Assembly (NCBI GenBank): GCA_030549205.1
Contig: JAUKTV010000005.1
Coordinates: forward strand, 2,666,001 to 2,730,000
Length of the DNA: 64,000 nucleotides
Direction of reading: 5' to 3'
Source: Apiosordaria backusii
Lineage: Eukaryota; Ascomycota; Sordariomycetes; Sordariales; Lasiosphaeriaceae
Below are positions 1 to 12,044 of the stretch, in pieces; the stretch's first letter is position 1, and each line of letters opens with the position of its first letter. A program made the position numbers and the translations under genes. Below the pieces are notes generated by a model. It saw nothing but the letters and a program-made list of their open reading frames with translations, was not told where the DNA came from and searched no databases.

Positions 1-812
1 ATGATCTGTTCATCTTCTCCTACGGTGGTGAAAGCTCTGCTATAGCTGAGCCCAGTGGCGCTTTTGTGTTCCCAGACGGCTCTGAAATAGAGCGGCTCGC
101 CGGGGTGGAAGACAATTTTCTGGTCAGGCTTATTGGCACAGAGCGCAATAATCTGCAAGTCAATATTTACGCTGCCGCCGCCGCCATAGTGTTGAGCTAT
201 AGACAATACCTCAATTAGCAGTCATACAAGGAAACAAGATCATTGATGTTTCTCACCATCATATAGCAAATCCTCGCACCCAGAAACTCCTTTTGTTTGA
301 CCAATGTCCAAATTAGACCGAGCGGTTACCCCTGTGTTTGATGGAGATGTCGCCGTGGCGGGTGTGCCTTGAACCATTTTATTGAGCCCATTTGGCGTAG
401 TTGCTGGTCCGTCTGGACTTTGACCATGTGTATCTCCTGAAGGCCCAGAATCATTCACAATAGAGACTTTCTGAGACGCGATTAACTTTTCCTTATCGCC
501 GGCCAAGGGACTATGCCACAGCTCAATCGTGTGAACTGCCGCAAAATCCTGTGTCGCCCAGGAGAAGACCCTGGGCAAACCAGCTCGAATAACAAAGATG
601 GAGATATTCTCGGCATACCAGCGATTGCCATTGAACTGTGCGGGCTCAAAGCTGACGAGATCGCCTTCTTGAGTGTTAACAGGGCTCTGCTCATTCCCAC
701 CTCCAGGCGAGGGAAGACCTCCTCCTTGAAGCCCACCGGCGGCCTGCCCATTCACGGCTCCAAGCAGCAAATATGTGATGGCTACCCAGCCCCTCCTCGT
801 TGATATCCTCAT
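1..812 (-). CDS. Secreted or surface protein of unknown function, 3' end cut by window edge
   Basis: Two exons are visible: exon 1 is 257-812 and exon 2 runs from 196 off the left edge. The 60-nt intron (197-256) has donor GTGAGA, a branch-like GCTAAT and acceptor CTATAG, and joining in phase 1 keeps one open frame. The start at 812 was chosen because it is a true ATG followed by basic residues and a hydrophobic stretch ending near VNGQAAG, a good signal peptide; the frame opens further upstream only from a non-ATG codon. The mature part is Gly/Ser/Pro-rich, then has a folded-looking segment of about 80 residues, a low-complexity linker, and a Gly4 run entering exon 2. No catalytic motif or family is recognised. 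A cell-wall or membrane-anchored role is possible, but the C-terminus is missing. Confidence 0.7.
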
Positions 813-2504
813 TTTCCACTGTCGCCGTGTGTAGCACCCCTCAAGACCAGTTCGCGGTTCGTGATACTCGGGTCCAATCGTTCTCTTCAAGTTGACAATC
901 TCATTGCCGATATTTTTGTCGCCGGATTCAGTTATCCGCCTGCGCGTCCTTTGGGTTCAACGTTCGGATTCGTGCTTGATGCCGTCGTCGAGTACTTTTT
1001 TTGATGGAAGAGTAAGAAAAAGGCCAGTCGTGTTGTCAGACAGAGACAGATTGTGCAAGGCTCCGAGTAAGCACCAATCCCACTCAAGGCCCCCGAGCCA
1101 GACCCAAATCGCCCAAGCGCTCTCTTTTCCCCCCAGCTGAGAAGATGGAAAGGATTGCGCAGTCCCCTGTGCATAGCCAAAGGGCTGAGAGGCGCAGGCA
1201 GCGTTCACCAACCAGAAAACGCCCCGGTCGTTTTGAGTGTCCCACACAACCATCCATATGCCTCAAAAGAGAATGCACTGTGCCAGTCTCTGCTCCTATC
1301 AAATCAGATCCTTCCCATCCCCCTCCCCCCTCAAAGTCCGAAGGCAACAATTACAACACACCACTAACTAAACTACTGTGTGAACGAGAGCAAAGTGCAA
1401 CGAAAACGGTGCAACTGTGTCCGTCAACCAAACTAAGCCAACCATGATTCCAGTTTTCCCATCTCTTCGCCTCTCCTGTGGCAACAGTCCAATAAGTATC
1501 TCGTTGATGTCGCATTCAATACCAGACTTTCGTACATAAAAGAGAGAGACAGATTTGGTTGCAACGATACACCCAAAAGCTCTCAACCGCAGCTGGCCAA
1601 TCGCTTACCCAGCCGATAGTAGGTTTTTGACCAAGAGGCATTCCCAGTATAGCAACCGATGATCCATACTCTCGAGCGGGACGGTTTCGCTGACACCCTG
1701 ACTTACATCGCTTCAAGCACGTACTGTATGTAAAGTGAGTAAGAAAACGGTGTTCAGACTGACCACGATCTGAATCACGACAATAAGCCTGAGGTAATAC
1801 TTGCAGTGGTGTAAGGTGTTTGAGAAGCAGTGTGACAGTGCGAGTTTGCTTTCGCAACAGAGAACCCCGCCACTCCAGTCGCGCGCTTCGGAACATCTTG
1901 TGGAAGCATTTCTCTCTCTTCCTCTTCCTGCAGCTCAAGGCGGGGACGGCGGGGTGCCGTTGGGTGTCAGCAAGCTTGGGGCTGAGCTGCGTCCTGTCGC
2001 TGATCCTGTCAAATGAGAGCGATTCTAACGAATGGGGGCCATCGATCCTGAAATGCGTTAGTCGTCGCCTGGGCTTAGCCTTGGCCGCTTTCACAAATAT
2101 CCCGATGTAGAAAGTCTAGAGCCGTTCGGTGGCCGTTATGTGTGGAAACACGTGATGGATAAATCAATAGTCCTGTGTCTATGACATTCAGCTCTCAGCC
2201 AAACTCACACCGACATCCACTAGGTTTTGGGTGTGTCAAGATCTTGAGGCCGTTGAACCCGAAACAGCGCCGAGTACGGTAAGAGAACGCTAAAGGTTTC
2301 CTTGACTATCTTATCAACAATGATCATCTCGAACAGTAGGGCCGTCAGCATTTAGTGGCGTTTTGGCCCAAAACGGAGACAATCCAAAATTTGGTTCAAG
2401 TGCGAGTCATGGGCGTTAACTTCGCACTCGCATACTGAAAGATGCATTTATAAAAAATCCAAGCCTCATCCCTTTGCAAGGCTGCGCGCCTAACGAAACA
2501 CATT
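813..2504. other. Intergenic region, no supported gene
   Basis: This lies upstream of the secreted-protein gene and downstream of the tls1 homologue. It holds a C-rich stretch around 1310-1340 and only short, composition-driven open frames, the longest (192 codons, 1516-2094 minus) opening at low-complexity Lys/Arg-rich sequence without family resemblance. It probably holds the promoter and leader of the left gene and the 3' end of tls1. Confidence 0.6.
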
Positions 2505-3746
2505 TCACCTTCGCTTTGTAGCCTGCTCTTTGAGTAATATCTCCCGCATGGCTGCTCTTGCGTTGCGACTGCCACCCAACTTCGGCCCTTTGAGAACCTC
2601 CTCTGTTCGACTGGTACTGGGCTTGGCGGGTTGTGCTACTCGTTTCTTCCGGTGTCTCTGGGCCATCGCATCCATGAAGTCACGCCGGAATTCTTCAGCA
2701 ATGCGATCATCCGCTGCGTACTCATCTCCATCTTCTAGATCGGCCGCGGTGGGGGTTTCTGTGGACGGTACATCATAGATATCGACTGTGAGAAGGTTAG
2801 CTGATACTCTTGGAGGCGAAGCAATGTGCATCATAGTCTACTTACGCTTGTTCTCGCTCAAGAACTCCTCTACAAGCTGGTCACGCTTGATATCCTCGCT
2901 TCCTCGACGCTTCCGGCCGCGCCAAGGCTTGCCGTCTGGCCCGAGACGAGTTTTCCTTCGGCCCTCAGACTCGTCTTCCTCGTCGATCTGACCCTGTAAT
3001 CGCTTCCTAGCGCGCTCCGTCATCTCGATGTTGCGCGCGCGAGCCTCATCGCCGAGGTCAATCTCCATAAGTTTGCCTTGTAAAGCTCGCTGCGAGTCCA
3101 CTTGTTGGCCATTCAATGGCAGGGTGCTCGGGTCTGAGGTGGTCGCATTTGCTGAGAATGCGCCAGCCTCCTGGCCTTCTTGCTGCGCTGCAAGCTCTGC
3201 GGCCTGTCGCTTTCGTCTAGCCAATGCAGATTCTACATATTCCTCCCTTGCTTGATCAGCCTCTGATTGACTCGGTATGTGGAAAGGGAAGACTCACATA
3301 TGCTTGTTGACTAGTTCGCCAACCAGGCCAGTCTGGGGCGCGAACCGTTGTGTGATTCCGCCGAAGACTTCTGGTTCCGTTTCTGCACCGCCATGGACTA
3401 CCAGGCTCTGTTCTTCGGTGGCGGCGCTGCCATCGTCGATGTCGCGTATGGTTTGCCCAAGCCTTGCGCGGAAACCAACGCCGCCAATCTTGTGTTTTCG
3501 CGAATTACGCAGTCTGAGTACCTCCGTGACAGATAAACCTTTCTCGCCGTCCTCCTCAGCAGCTGTCGTTTGCGTTTCGCTGCCCGCTACCGCTGGGACA
3601 GTGGCGGTTGTCGGCTCGGCCGCATTCTGGCCACCAGTTGTAGCGCTTTCCGGTTCTTCGATTCGCTGGCGGTAGGCTTTTCTCTTCTTTCCGGCCTTGA
3701 ACACGACTTGCGGTTCGGGTGTTGCTTCGGAACTCGTTGTTGTCAT
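2505..3746 (-). CDS. tls1: Tls1/C9orf78 (HCA59) family splicing factor
   Basis: Three exons, 3298-3746, 2846-3246 and 2505-2785, give 376 residues. The introns (3247-3297, 51 nt; 2786-2845, 60 nt) have donors GTGAGT and GTAAGT and acceptors CAAG and ACAG. Splicing restores the family core: TQRFAPQTG, then NKHMEEYVESALARRKR across the first junction, then a basic DGKPWRGRKRR block and a Lys/Arg-rich C-terminus. The start is the ATG at 3746, which begins MTTTSSEATPE; the frame extends further upstream. In fission yeast, Tls1 is a nuclear protein that works with the Brr2 helicase and promotes splicing of telomere-protein transcripts; human C9orf78 also binds Brr2. A role in the U5 snRNP is therefore inferred. 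The N-terminal third is Thr/Ala/Glu-rich and probably disordered. Confidence 0.88.
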
Positions 3747-3841
3747 GATGTTTTGATGACTCTGTGATGAAATGGAGGTTGCGCGGCGAAAGCTACTGTC
3801 CAACAGGGTGCATTGAAGGGCTTATCTTATCATCATCCTTC

Positions 3842-3897
3842 AACCCTAACCCAGTGGCCTTTCACCTTGGACTGCCTTGCCTTCAAGGGTTAGGGTT
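3842..3897. promoter_or_regulatory. Inverted pair of telomere-like (telobox) motifs
   Basis: AACCCTAACCC at 3842-3852 is mirrored by its exact reverse complement GGGTTAGGGTT at 3887-3897, with 34 bases between them. Each arm holds almost two units of the TTAGGG telomere repeat used by most filamentous fungi. The pair lies 96-152 bases upstream of the tls1 start codon, in promoter or leader position. Teloboxes are known binding sites for Tbf1/TRF-like proteins in fungal promoters; that role here is inferred. Confidence 0.6.
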
Positions 3898-5598
3898 AAA
3901 ATCCTGGCCATCCCGATTGCTGTTGCTTCAAACTCACTCCTCTACTCAGATAAGCTTCGAAGTTATACAACATTATCTTGTCAAAGTTCTCACTGTTTAT
4001 CAAACAAATACTCAGTATATATTACTCGCTATCAGGTAACAAGAGCAACGGTATCTTCGATAGGAACTGGGAAGGCTACCAGCTCCCAGCTAATTCCCTT
4101 GCATAATTGGAGAGCAACTTCTCTTCCTCGGTTGAGCTTAACTGCTTGAAATTCGAGGCCAACATACCGGTCAACAGAACAGTTTAGTCGAGTCCAACAC
4201 CATAGCTCACAAACACAAACCCGGCCGCCCGGTCCCGGTCATGAACACCAGCCGGCCCCATCTTAATCCCGAGGAGGCGCGGTGGGTCAACCAGCCGAGG
4301 ACGAACAGCCCCACCTTAATCCGGGACCCACTACCTGACCCGCGGACCGGGGGGTGACGGGTGATCGACAAGATCGGTCTTTTTCAACAAAATTCTATGC
4401 CCTCCTCCCGGGCTACCTGGACATATGGGCTACAGCGGTAGGCTGGCTGCACCATGGAAGAAATATGTCCAAGATCGGACTACAGATTGGGTTTCTCATC
4501 GTTGGTGTGGACTTCTCAGGGGGTGACATTGGCCTGGACTTGGATACCTACCGGCTCTCTGGCAAGAGTTGGTTCGTCAGCTCGAGGTAGGAACAAAACG
4601 AAAAGCAAGAGAAAGGAAAGCAACACAGGCCAAGCCCGTCCCGTGTTCTTAAAACAATCCTCAGGATAACAAGGCTCCGTGACAAGACATCATCACAATT
4701 ACACATCCTTATGATCTGACACTGCCAGATCGGAACGTCACGGGTATATAATCCTCGCTGCATAATCACGACGCCCGTCTCTCGCATCTCCGAGTTCTAT
4801 GAAGTATGTACATGTCATAGAATCCGAGTTTCAGCCGCCTGCAAGCCAGCCGCCCCTTCAGCAAAACTAAGCCATGCTGTGTAAATGTCCTGCCGTCCTG
4901 CCAACTAAAGCTAGAAGATGTCGTGTAAGGCCATCAACAGCGATATCACCATAATGGCGTAGCTGATCGGCTCCGATCGGATCGGATGGTGGCATTGCCC
5001 CGTGCCTTAGCCAGTAGATACATACCTAGCTACACCTTCACTTGCGTATTCAATCACGAGCGGAAACCCCTCGTTATTTCCACCATCTCCCAATCTTGCA
5101 TGTGCATTCTCGCTGTGGTTAGATCATCTCCGGTTGACTTGCACAGCAGTTATCCAGCCGCAAAAGCCGGCCAGCCATCATCAAAAAAATGGGTGCATAC
5201 CCGACCCGACGGATACAACTTTCTATTTTAATATCCCGTCGGTCACCAAATTCTTGACCGACCGGCGAGGCCCGTTCATCCATTCCCCACCATCGACCTT
5301 CTCAACTGAAAGCCGTGGTGGGTTTGTAGATGGGGTCGGGTCATCATTCTCCCCGGCCCGGCCCAAGGCTGACGATCGTCTGACCGGCCACTTACATGTA
5401 CCTATCCTCACATCATCTCTACTCAGACAAGCAGGTCACAATCCAGCAAACACTTTATGCACTTCACACAGCTTGCAATCGTAAACTCAACGAGTGAGGG
5501 CAATGTTCAATGTCCAACAACATCCGATTGCTCTCTTGCCTCTCCTGCTAGTAAAATGAAAGTGAAAATGGGGGGAATCTCAAAAAGAACTTCTAATA

Positions 5599-5637
5599 AC
5601 CAAAACCAACCAAACCAAACCAAACCAAACAACAAAC
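5599..5637. repeat. Simple repeat of AACCA/CCAAA type
   Basis: About 39 bases are built from irregular AACCA and CCAAA units. It is low-complexity DNA in the 3' flank of the gene at 5987-6967; no function is implied. Confidence 0.75.
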
Positions 5638-5986
5638 TACATCTTTTCAAAAGAAAGAATAAAAGATATAGCTCTTCTCCCCCTTTGTATGTGGTGCATA
5701 TGGATGTTTGTGTGTCTTTCCAAAGTTCAACGCCTTCACCAAAAAAACCCATATGTACACTGCCCTCTCTGTGAGACAGCTTTTTTCAGGTGGTCAATGC
5801 CAAATAACACGCCGCCCCCAGCATCCCGTAATTTTCCCCATCACCCACACCCCACCCATGATATTTCCAGTCCCTAGTACCTAGAATGTAGGTACGGCCA
5901 TCAAAAAAAGACCAATAAAGAAGATGAAAAAAAAGTAAACAATATGTACAGAAGAGAAGTGTCAAAAAACAAAGATGCTTGCTTGA

Positions 5987-6967
5987 TCAAATCCAAGCAG
6001 CAGCAGCCATACTCGCTGGCACCGCCGGCGCAGACTCATCAGCAAAGAAGCTCGCAAACAACCCCTGAATCTCCCCCAGGTAATCATTCGCGTTGAACTT
6101 CAAGAGCCCCTTGGCAAGCATCTCCTTCTCTTCCGCGTCTACCACGTTCATCTGCTCCTTGATACCATACTCCTCTGCAATCTCCGACACCTGAGCGAGC
6201 TCCTGGCCAAATGGGTGCTGAGACTCGGAGAACTCCTTTCTGTGTTGCTGGGGTTGTTGTTGTTGTGGGGGGAAATACCGGTGTGTGAGGGGTGGCGCAG
6301 CCATTCGTACAAAGTCAGCAGCGGCAGCTGCAGCGGCACCGGAGGAACTCTTTGATCTATGCTGCTGCATGTGCAAGGGGAGAGAGCTCTGGGAAGTAGC
6401 GGTGGTGGCCGTGCTGGTGGATGATGACCGCGAGAAGGTGTAACTGGCGTTTGTCAAAACGGTGCCTTGGGAACGCTGTGATACTCCGGAGGCGGATCGT
6501 TGCCGAGCAATCTCGTTTGGTGACTTCTTGGAGTGAGAGGGTGCCCGTTGCGGGATGATGGGCGCTGCCTTTTGCAGAGCAGGCTTCTCGATCCCCTGCC
6601 CGGAAGCTGCGAAGTAAGCGGACAGATGATTTGGTTCTGGCGATACCACTCTCTTTTGCGTTGTTCTCTTTGGTGATGATTCGACATCGGGGCTGGTAGG
6701 TGGGGTGGTGCCGTTGGTGAGGGCGGTGTCGGACATATCGTCATCAGACCTGTGGGATCCTGTTGATGAGGCTGACTGGGGATGGAGATCTGGTGCGTTA
6801 TATGAGAGCATATTGGTGGTGTGAATCAGTTCGACAGGACTGGAGATCTTGTGTCGAATAGATCCCGCTGACGCCTTTGGGCTTCTCTGCCGTGGCGAAT
6901 TGTTGAGGTCCGAGGTCTGAAGGCTTTGCTTGACCCGCCGGGTCGTGAAGGCCCTGGCAATAGACAT
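5987..6967 (-). CDS. Conserved-looking fungal orphan, Ser-rich, 326 residues
   Basis: Single exon with an ATG at 6967. The N-terminus MSIARAFTTRRVKQSL is basic. Residues about 15-210 are Ser/Thr/Pro-rich and probably disordered, with many SP and TP sites (for example TTPPTSPDVESSPKR), followed by an Ala8 run and a short Gln-rich patch (PPQQQQPQQ). The C-terminal 80 residues, from about 245, look folded: an acidic amphipathic segment (EIAEEYGIKEQMNVVDAEE) and a hydrophobic end (YLGEIQGLFASFFADE). I recognise no named domain. My impression that the N-terminus resembles other unannotated fungal proteins is recollection, not a search result. The many SP sites suggest kinase control; this is inference. 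Confidence 0.8.
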   Translation of the reverse strand: MSIARAFTTRRVKQSLQTSDLNNSPRQRSPKASAGSIRHKISSPVELIHTTNMLSYNAPDLHPQSASSTGSHRSDDDMSDTALTNGTTPPTSPDVESSPKRTTQKRVVSPEPNHLSAYFAASGQGIEKPALQKAAPIIPQRAPSHSKKSPNEIARQRSASGVSQRSQGTVLTNASYTFSRSSSTSTATTATSQSSLPLHMQQHRSKSSSGAAAAAAADFVRMAAPPLTHRYFPPQQQQPQQHRKEFSESQHPFGQELAQVSEIAEEYGIKEQMNVVDAEEKEMLAKGLLKFNANDYLGEIQGLFASFFADESAPAVPASMAAAAWI

Positions 6968-9900
6968 CTTGCCGGTTGTGTGAGTGTTATTCAGCTGGAC
7001 AACGATCTATATCAGTATTAGACACCTCCAGCTTCAGCTTCGACAAGCAAGGGGAAACGCACCCAAAACAGCTAGCGAAGTTGTTTAAAATAGTATGGAA
7101 TGGCGAAGACACAAAAAGACAACCAGAACCAAATTGACTTTCCGCTCTTAGGGGTAAAGCTCGCGGTCAAAAGGCGTTGACCGAAATGTGGCTTTCCGTG
7201 ACGTCGCAAAGTTGAGCGATGGAAAGGTGAGAAGACACGCCCCGCTTCGAAAACCGAGCAACACTTTCCCCCAAACAATGCAGAAACACTTTTGCGTGGT
7301 TTTGCGAACGAGGTTTCAAACGATCCAGCTGCTCAGGTGGTCCTGTGATTCGGTTTTGCGTGTGACGTTGCGCCGGGAAGAGCTTGTGCCCGTTTCTCTG
7401 CAAACTTCCTATCCCAGGGTTACAACGCTCGGCTTCGTGACCCTATGAAAGTAACCGAAGTGAATCCGGGTGATGATACACGGTGAGATGGGCGTTTCGG
7501 TCAAAGTAGAGATCAAAATACCTCAAAATACAGTTGATAATGGGCTCCTCGATGTATTCTGACAAAGAAGCTATATCCAGCACAATGGAATCGGCGATCC
7601 GGGCCGTGTATGAATAGAATGTCCAAAGGGAACGTGGTTTCCTCGATCGATTTGCCAAAGGCAAGACGAAGTAATGTGCTTGTTGTCCACGTGTGATGTG
7701 GGTAAGTGACGACCGGCTGGTCTTTGTGTGATGTCGTCGAGGGAGTGTGTAGAACTGAAGTGAAATATCGGTGGCGATGTACCGGCGCGTGTGGGCGATG
7801 AATGTCCTGCAAAAAAAGTTTTGTAAAAAAAGGAATGTATGTAAATGGCCTCGAGTATCCAAGCGAGCCTGCGATGAGGATCTCTGAGGATGCCAAAGTT
7901 TGGTCCGTCAAGGAGCGATGGGACGCAAAATGTCTACAGAATGACTGAAAGTGGAAAAGCAGGGTGTGAGCCTGAAGGGGGGAGGCACAACAATAAAGGA
8001 CGAGCCACGAGCACACATCGAAGGTTGAGGACAAACCCATGGGGAAACGGGCACGGGGGAGTGGCGCAAGACTTTTGCTTTACAGTGCTCCCCCAATGCA
8101 GATCACAAAGTACCGATACGATGGATCACGCAGGAAATTATGTCATTCTTTGTGTAGCAATACCAATGCGCTCTTTCCCCCCCTTGCCAGAGTGGCAGCT
8201 GGCACTTCTTCAGTGGAAAAAAGCCTCTTCTCGCCCTCTCGACCGGGCCGGCAGAAGCAGAAGAGACGCAGGACGAACGTGACATCCTGAATTTAGGACG
8301 GTCGGTGATTTGCTGGGTGACCTGCTGGTCGCGCCGTTTCCCAGCAAGAGGAGACCGCAGGCCCGCTATCCCTGTTGGAGGGCTGCCATGGGTTTTGGTT
8401 GGTTCGAGTGTGACCGAACCAATGACAAACCCGGCCGGAGCGTGCATCTCCATTCTGTGCTCGATGCCCGGGCTCCGGACCGTGGCAAAGAAGACGGCAT
8501 ACCCCAATCAATCCATTATGTGCTGCCCGCTGCTGTGTAAACATCCAGCGAAAGTTTATGCGCATATGGAATCCTGATTAAGAATGAGGGATATCAAGAC
8601 CGTTGAGGCCAGTCGAAGCGACAAACCGCCAGTTGCCAGTTCTGGGTTGGCGCTGCTGCAAGTCACTTGACGCTGGCAGCGCGGCCCGCTTTGATTGGGC
8701 GATGAAGGGTTCGTGACAAGGGTCAGCTCAGTTTGCTCTGTGCGGGGTCGCTTGTTCCTGCATGTTGGATTCTCCCCCTCCCACTTCCCGCCCACACACC
8801 ACCATCAATCATCCAGAGATGCGTGTTTGACAGTTGTCCTTGCAGGCCGCCATCCACGCTGTTCCAAAATAGCACACTTTGGTGCTACATGTTGAATTTG
8901 CCTCTTTTTCGTCCCAAGTGCTCCACCAGGAAAAAGTAATGGAACATTGTTTCTGAAGACAACCTGAGGGAGCAAAAAGAAACAGAGGGATGCGTGATGG
9001 TCGGGGAGTTTTGCGCATCGCATCTCCGGGCGTTGATTGGCTCAAGGAGCATCAACGTCCGTGGGTTCTCTGTGTCAGGGGTAAAGAACCTCAACCCTGT
9101 TCCTTTTCCCTCCTCCCCAAACATTTCTTTTGCGCCAGGGCATGGCACTGGTGTCCCTCCACTCGAGCCCTGAAGATCAACTCCGTTCCTGCAGTTGAAA
9201 CGAAGCTAAGATGTTGATTTGAGGGACATGATTGGTTCAGTGTTCTCGAATCCCCCTTCCATTCTCGATGAAACTCCCTGAGCACAGGGTCTTCTTCAAC
9301 CTTCTTGCTGTGTGAGAGACACGCCCGACCGCGCGGCTGATGGTTTGGCTTTTCTTGATGAATCACCAGAGGCAGTGTTGCAGCCAACCTGTCAGATTTC
9401 CTTGTCAGTTCATCAGCCAGTCCCATAGCGTCAAGCAAAAGCAGAATCAAGCGCTTCTGAGGATCCGCTCGAAGCGCGTGCGGTTATGGATTTCCCTTGA
9501 GGCGGACTCGGTGCTCAGATCCCGCTACTAGAAAAGCTTCAGCTCGACTGCTGTTCTGTTATGGAATACTCGGAGCTCACCGGCCGCTCCCAAGAACCGG
9601 AGCTGTTAGTGTTAGACGGAGGAGCCGGCGCATCCACTTGGGACTTCATCCCGATGTAAGACAAAGGCTGAGATGCTTGGTGTTTGCTCAGCTTTGGTGT
9701 TGTGTACGAACCCATCGCTGGCGGTGCCGAAAGTTTGGCAGTCTTTGGTTGGTAGGCATGAGCCAGCAACAAACATCTTACCACCAGCCTGGGATGTCCC
9801 CGTGCTATGAAACTGTCTGGCTAAAACACCCATGGGCCCTAAGCCTCAAACGTCCCTGAACCAATTTTGGACCGAGGAAAGCTTCGAACGAGATGATCGG

Positions 9901-10357
9901 AGCTCAAGTCCCACGCTTGTCAATGCCGGGCGACAGGAAGATTTGCCGGCCCCCGGTGAGGATCATTGATCGCCGAGCCATCGCATAAACATGCTCCGCT
10001 CACCAAACATGTGTCGCTCCGTGTCCGTCTTCTTGAGGGCGAGGCATGTGGCTTGCATCCTTCGAGACAGTGCTGCAAGGCTGACAGTCAGCTTCGAGGG
10101 CCGGACGGGTCTCGATATAATTTCTTACTTTGTTGTTGATGCCGGTCTGCATCCACTAGTTTAGCATATTGCCCCAAAACCCATCTCATGCAAGGACACT
10201 GTCGTCATCCCTCTACGCAATCCTTAGCTCCTTCACACAACCCTTTTGGTCATGGGCGCTTGTTGATTTCACAGGTTGTGAACATGATCATATAGATTGG
10301 CTCAAAATGTTATCATAGCATGACAAGCTGGGTATCCATCCGCCTCTCCCGGCTAAC
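6968..10357. other. 3.4-kb intergenic region without a supported gene
   Basis: It separates the start of the 5987-6967 gene from the end of pwp1, so most of it is upstream of the orphan. Open frames such as 7513-8040 and 7443-7862 (both minus) overlap each other in different frames, have no domain resemblance and no coding-like bias. A single-exon or regularly spliced gene is not evident. An unusually long regulated leader or a noncoding transcript cannot be excluded. Confidence 0.55.
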
Positions 10358-12044
10358 TTAGTCCTCATCCATAGAGTCTCCGTCCTGATCATCCGAATCC
10401 TCCTCGGAGTCATCCTCGTCATCATCATCCTCACCCTCATCACTGCTGCTCTCCTCGTCATTATTGACCGCAACAAGCCGGTCCTCAGCCCCATCTTCCC
10501 GAGTGGGAAGATTTGGCACCTTTTGAGCAAACGCCTTGCGGACACCGGCATTTGTGCTGGTGTCCCAAACAGACACGTTGCCATTGCTGCCGGCAATGGA
10601 AACTCTGAATGCGACCTCGCGGTCAGGGGCAAAGGCTGTTGAGAAGACCTTGCCGACATCAAAGTCACGAGAGACAACAAGAGATGGGCCAGAAGCGGTG
10701 ATATCCCAGAGCTTGACAGTCTTGTCGGTGGACCCAGTCACCATGAAGCCTGGAATGACAGGGTTCAGGTCAAAGGATGAGACAGACTCGTCATGAGCCT
10801 GCAGCTTCCAGACGGACTTACTGGCTGAAGGATCCTTGGCGGCATTGCGGGCGTCGAAGTAGTGGACAATGCCGCTCTCTGTTGATACGTAGAAGTAGTT
10901 GGGATCATGGGGATCCCACCTTACGGTCTCAATGTCGCTCTCCACACCAACTCTCATTGGCTGCTCCCCAGGCGCGCGCATGTCGGCAATGGCAGCTGTG
11001 CGATCGTAACTGCCGCTCAGGAGTACTGTAGACTCCACGCCGTGCCAGGCGAGCGAGCAGACCTTGTCGGTATGGTAGTTGTACGACTTGGCGCACTTGG
11101 TCGTATGAAGATCCCACAGCTTGATCGTCTTGTCTGCTGAGCCTGAAGCAAGCAGGTTACGATGTTTCCTGTTCGCGGCAAGCGCCAACACAGCATCAAC
11201 GTGGTATTCATCGTTGGCCTTCTTTGCCTTCTTCTTTTTTTTCTTCTTCTTTTCCTCCTCCGCGTTACCGCCTTGTCCCAGAATAGCATTTGGGTACATG
11301 CAGTCGATCGTGTCCAAGTCCCAAATCTCGATATCGGGATCAAACGTTCCAATGGCTACAAAGTTGGCGGCCGAGTCCTTATCGACACCAGGTTTGCTTA
11401 CTGGGCAGTCCAGCCACTCGACGCACAATGGGATAGCGGGAAGCATAATGTCGTGGTGTACGTAGAGGTTGTCGGCGGCATCCTCATACACATAGACTTC
11501 AAGGTGGGCAAGCTCGTCCTCAACCTTGGCGGCTAGTAAAAGGTTGTCGGTGGCCAGAATCTGCAAATCCTCGCGGTCTTCATCGTCCTCGTCGGCGCCA
11601 TCCTGTAGCGTGATGTACGGATCGTCCTTGTTTGAATCGTAGTAGGCGAGCGACTTGACATTGCCGAACATGCCCATGGGCTGGCCCTCGCCCTGCTCCT
11701 CATCGGTGTCATCGTAGTGCTCAAGGTCATATTCTTTCAGATCATCGTCGATTTCGATGCTAACAAACAACATTAGGAATCACTCAACAACCAAAGGGCG
11801 AAGGCACATACTCCGAAGCATCGTCATCTTTGGCAGCCCTTTCCGCCTTCTTCTTGTCAGACTTTTTTGATCCCTTCTTCTCGGCCTCCTGAGCCTCGGC
11901 CAGATCTTCCTCAGCATCATCAAGCTGCAACTTGGCGAGAGCAGCGATGCGCTCGAATTCCTCCTCGTCGAATTGGTATTTGTTGGGGAAGGGCGCCGCA
12001 AAGCCCCGCGGCACCCAGGCGGTGGTCGTGATCATGGAGGCCAT
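10358..12044 (-). CDS. pwp1: Pwp1, WD40 ribosome biogenesis protein
   Basis: Two exons, 11812-12044 and 10358-11759, with a 52-nt intron (donor GTATGT, branch CCTAAT, acceptor TTAG) give 544 residues. The N-terminus carries the family signature AWVPRGFAAPFPNKYQFDEE, then a Lys/Glu-rich segment and an acidic linker. The WD40 propeller follows, with repeat ends IEIWDLDT, IKLWDLHT, VKLWDITA and VSVWDTST, a Lys9 run in the inter-blade loop after NAEEE, and a long Asp/Glu tail. Pwp1 (PWP1 in animals) acts in the nucleolus in maturation of the large ribosomal subunit. A second ATG nine bases downstream (12035) is an equally good start. The gene is divergent from prp16 across 283 bp. Confidence 0.92.

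Larger units (their letters stand above)
3747..5986. other. Intergenic region, promoter of tls1 and 3' side of the next gene
   Basis: Apart from the telobox pair and an (AACCA)n-like simple repeat at 5599-5637, I see nothing that supports a gene. Base composition changes sharply inside it: 4190-4350 is very GC-rich while 5860-5990 is A-rich and probably the 3' untranslated region of the gene ending at 5987. GATCGG-type short repeats occur at 4968-4988. Confidence 0.55.

Noticed and set aside
1516..2094. 192-codon open frame on the minus strand
   Set aside because: Low-complexity basic sequence, no family resemblance, overlaps other unsupported frames.
7513..8040. 175-codon open frame on the minus strand
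   Set aside because: Overlaps another frame in a different phase, with no domain and no splice consistency.
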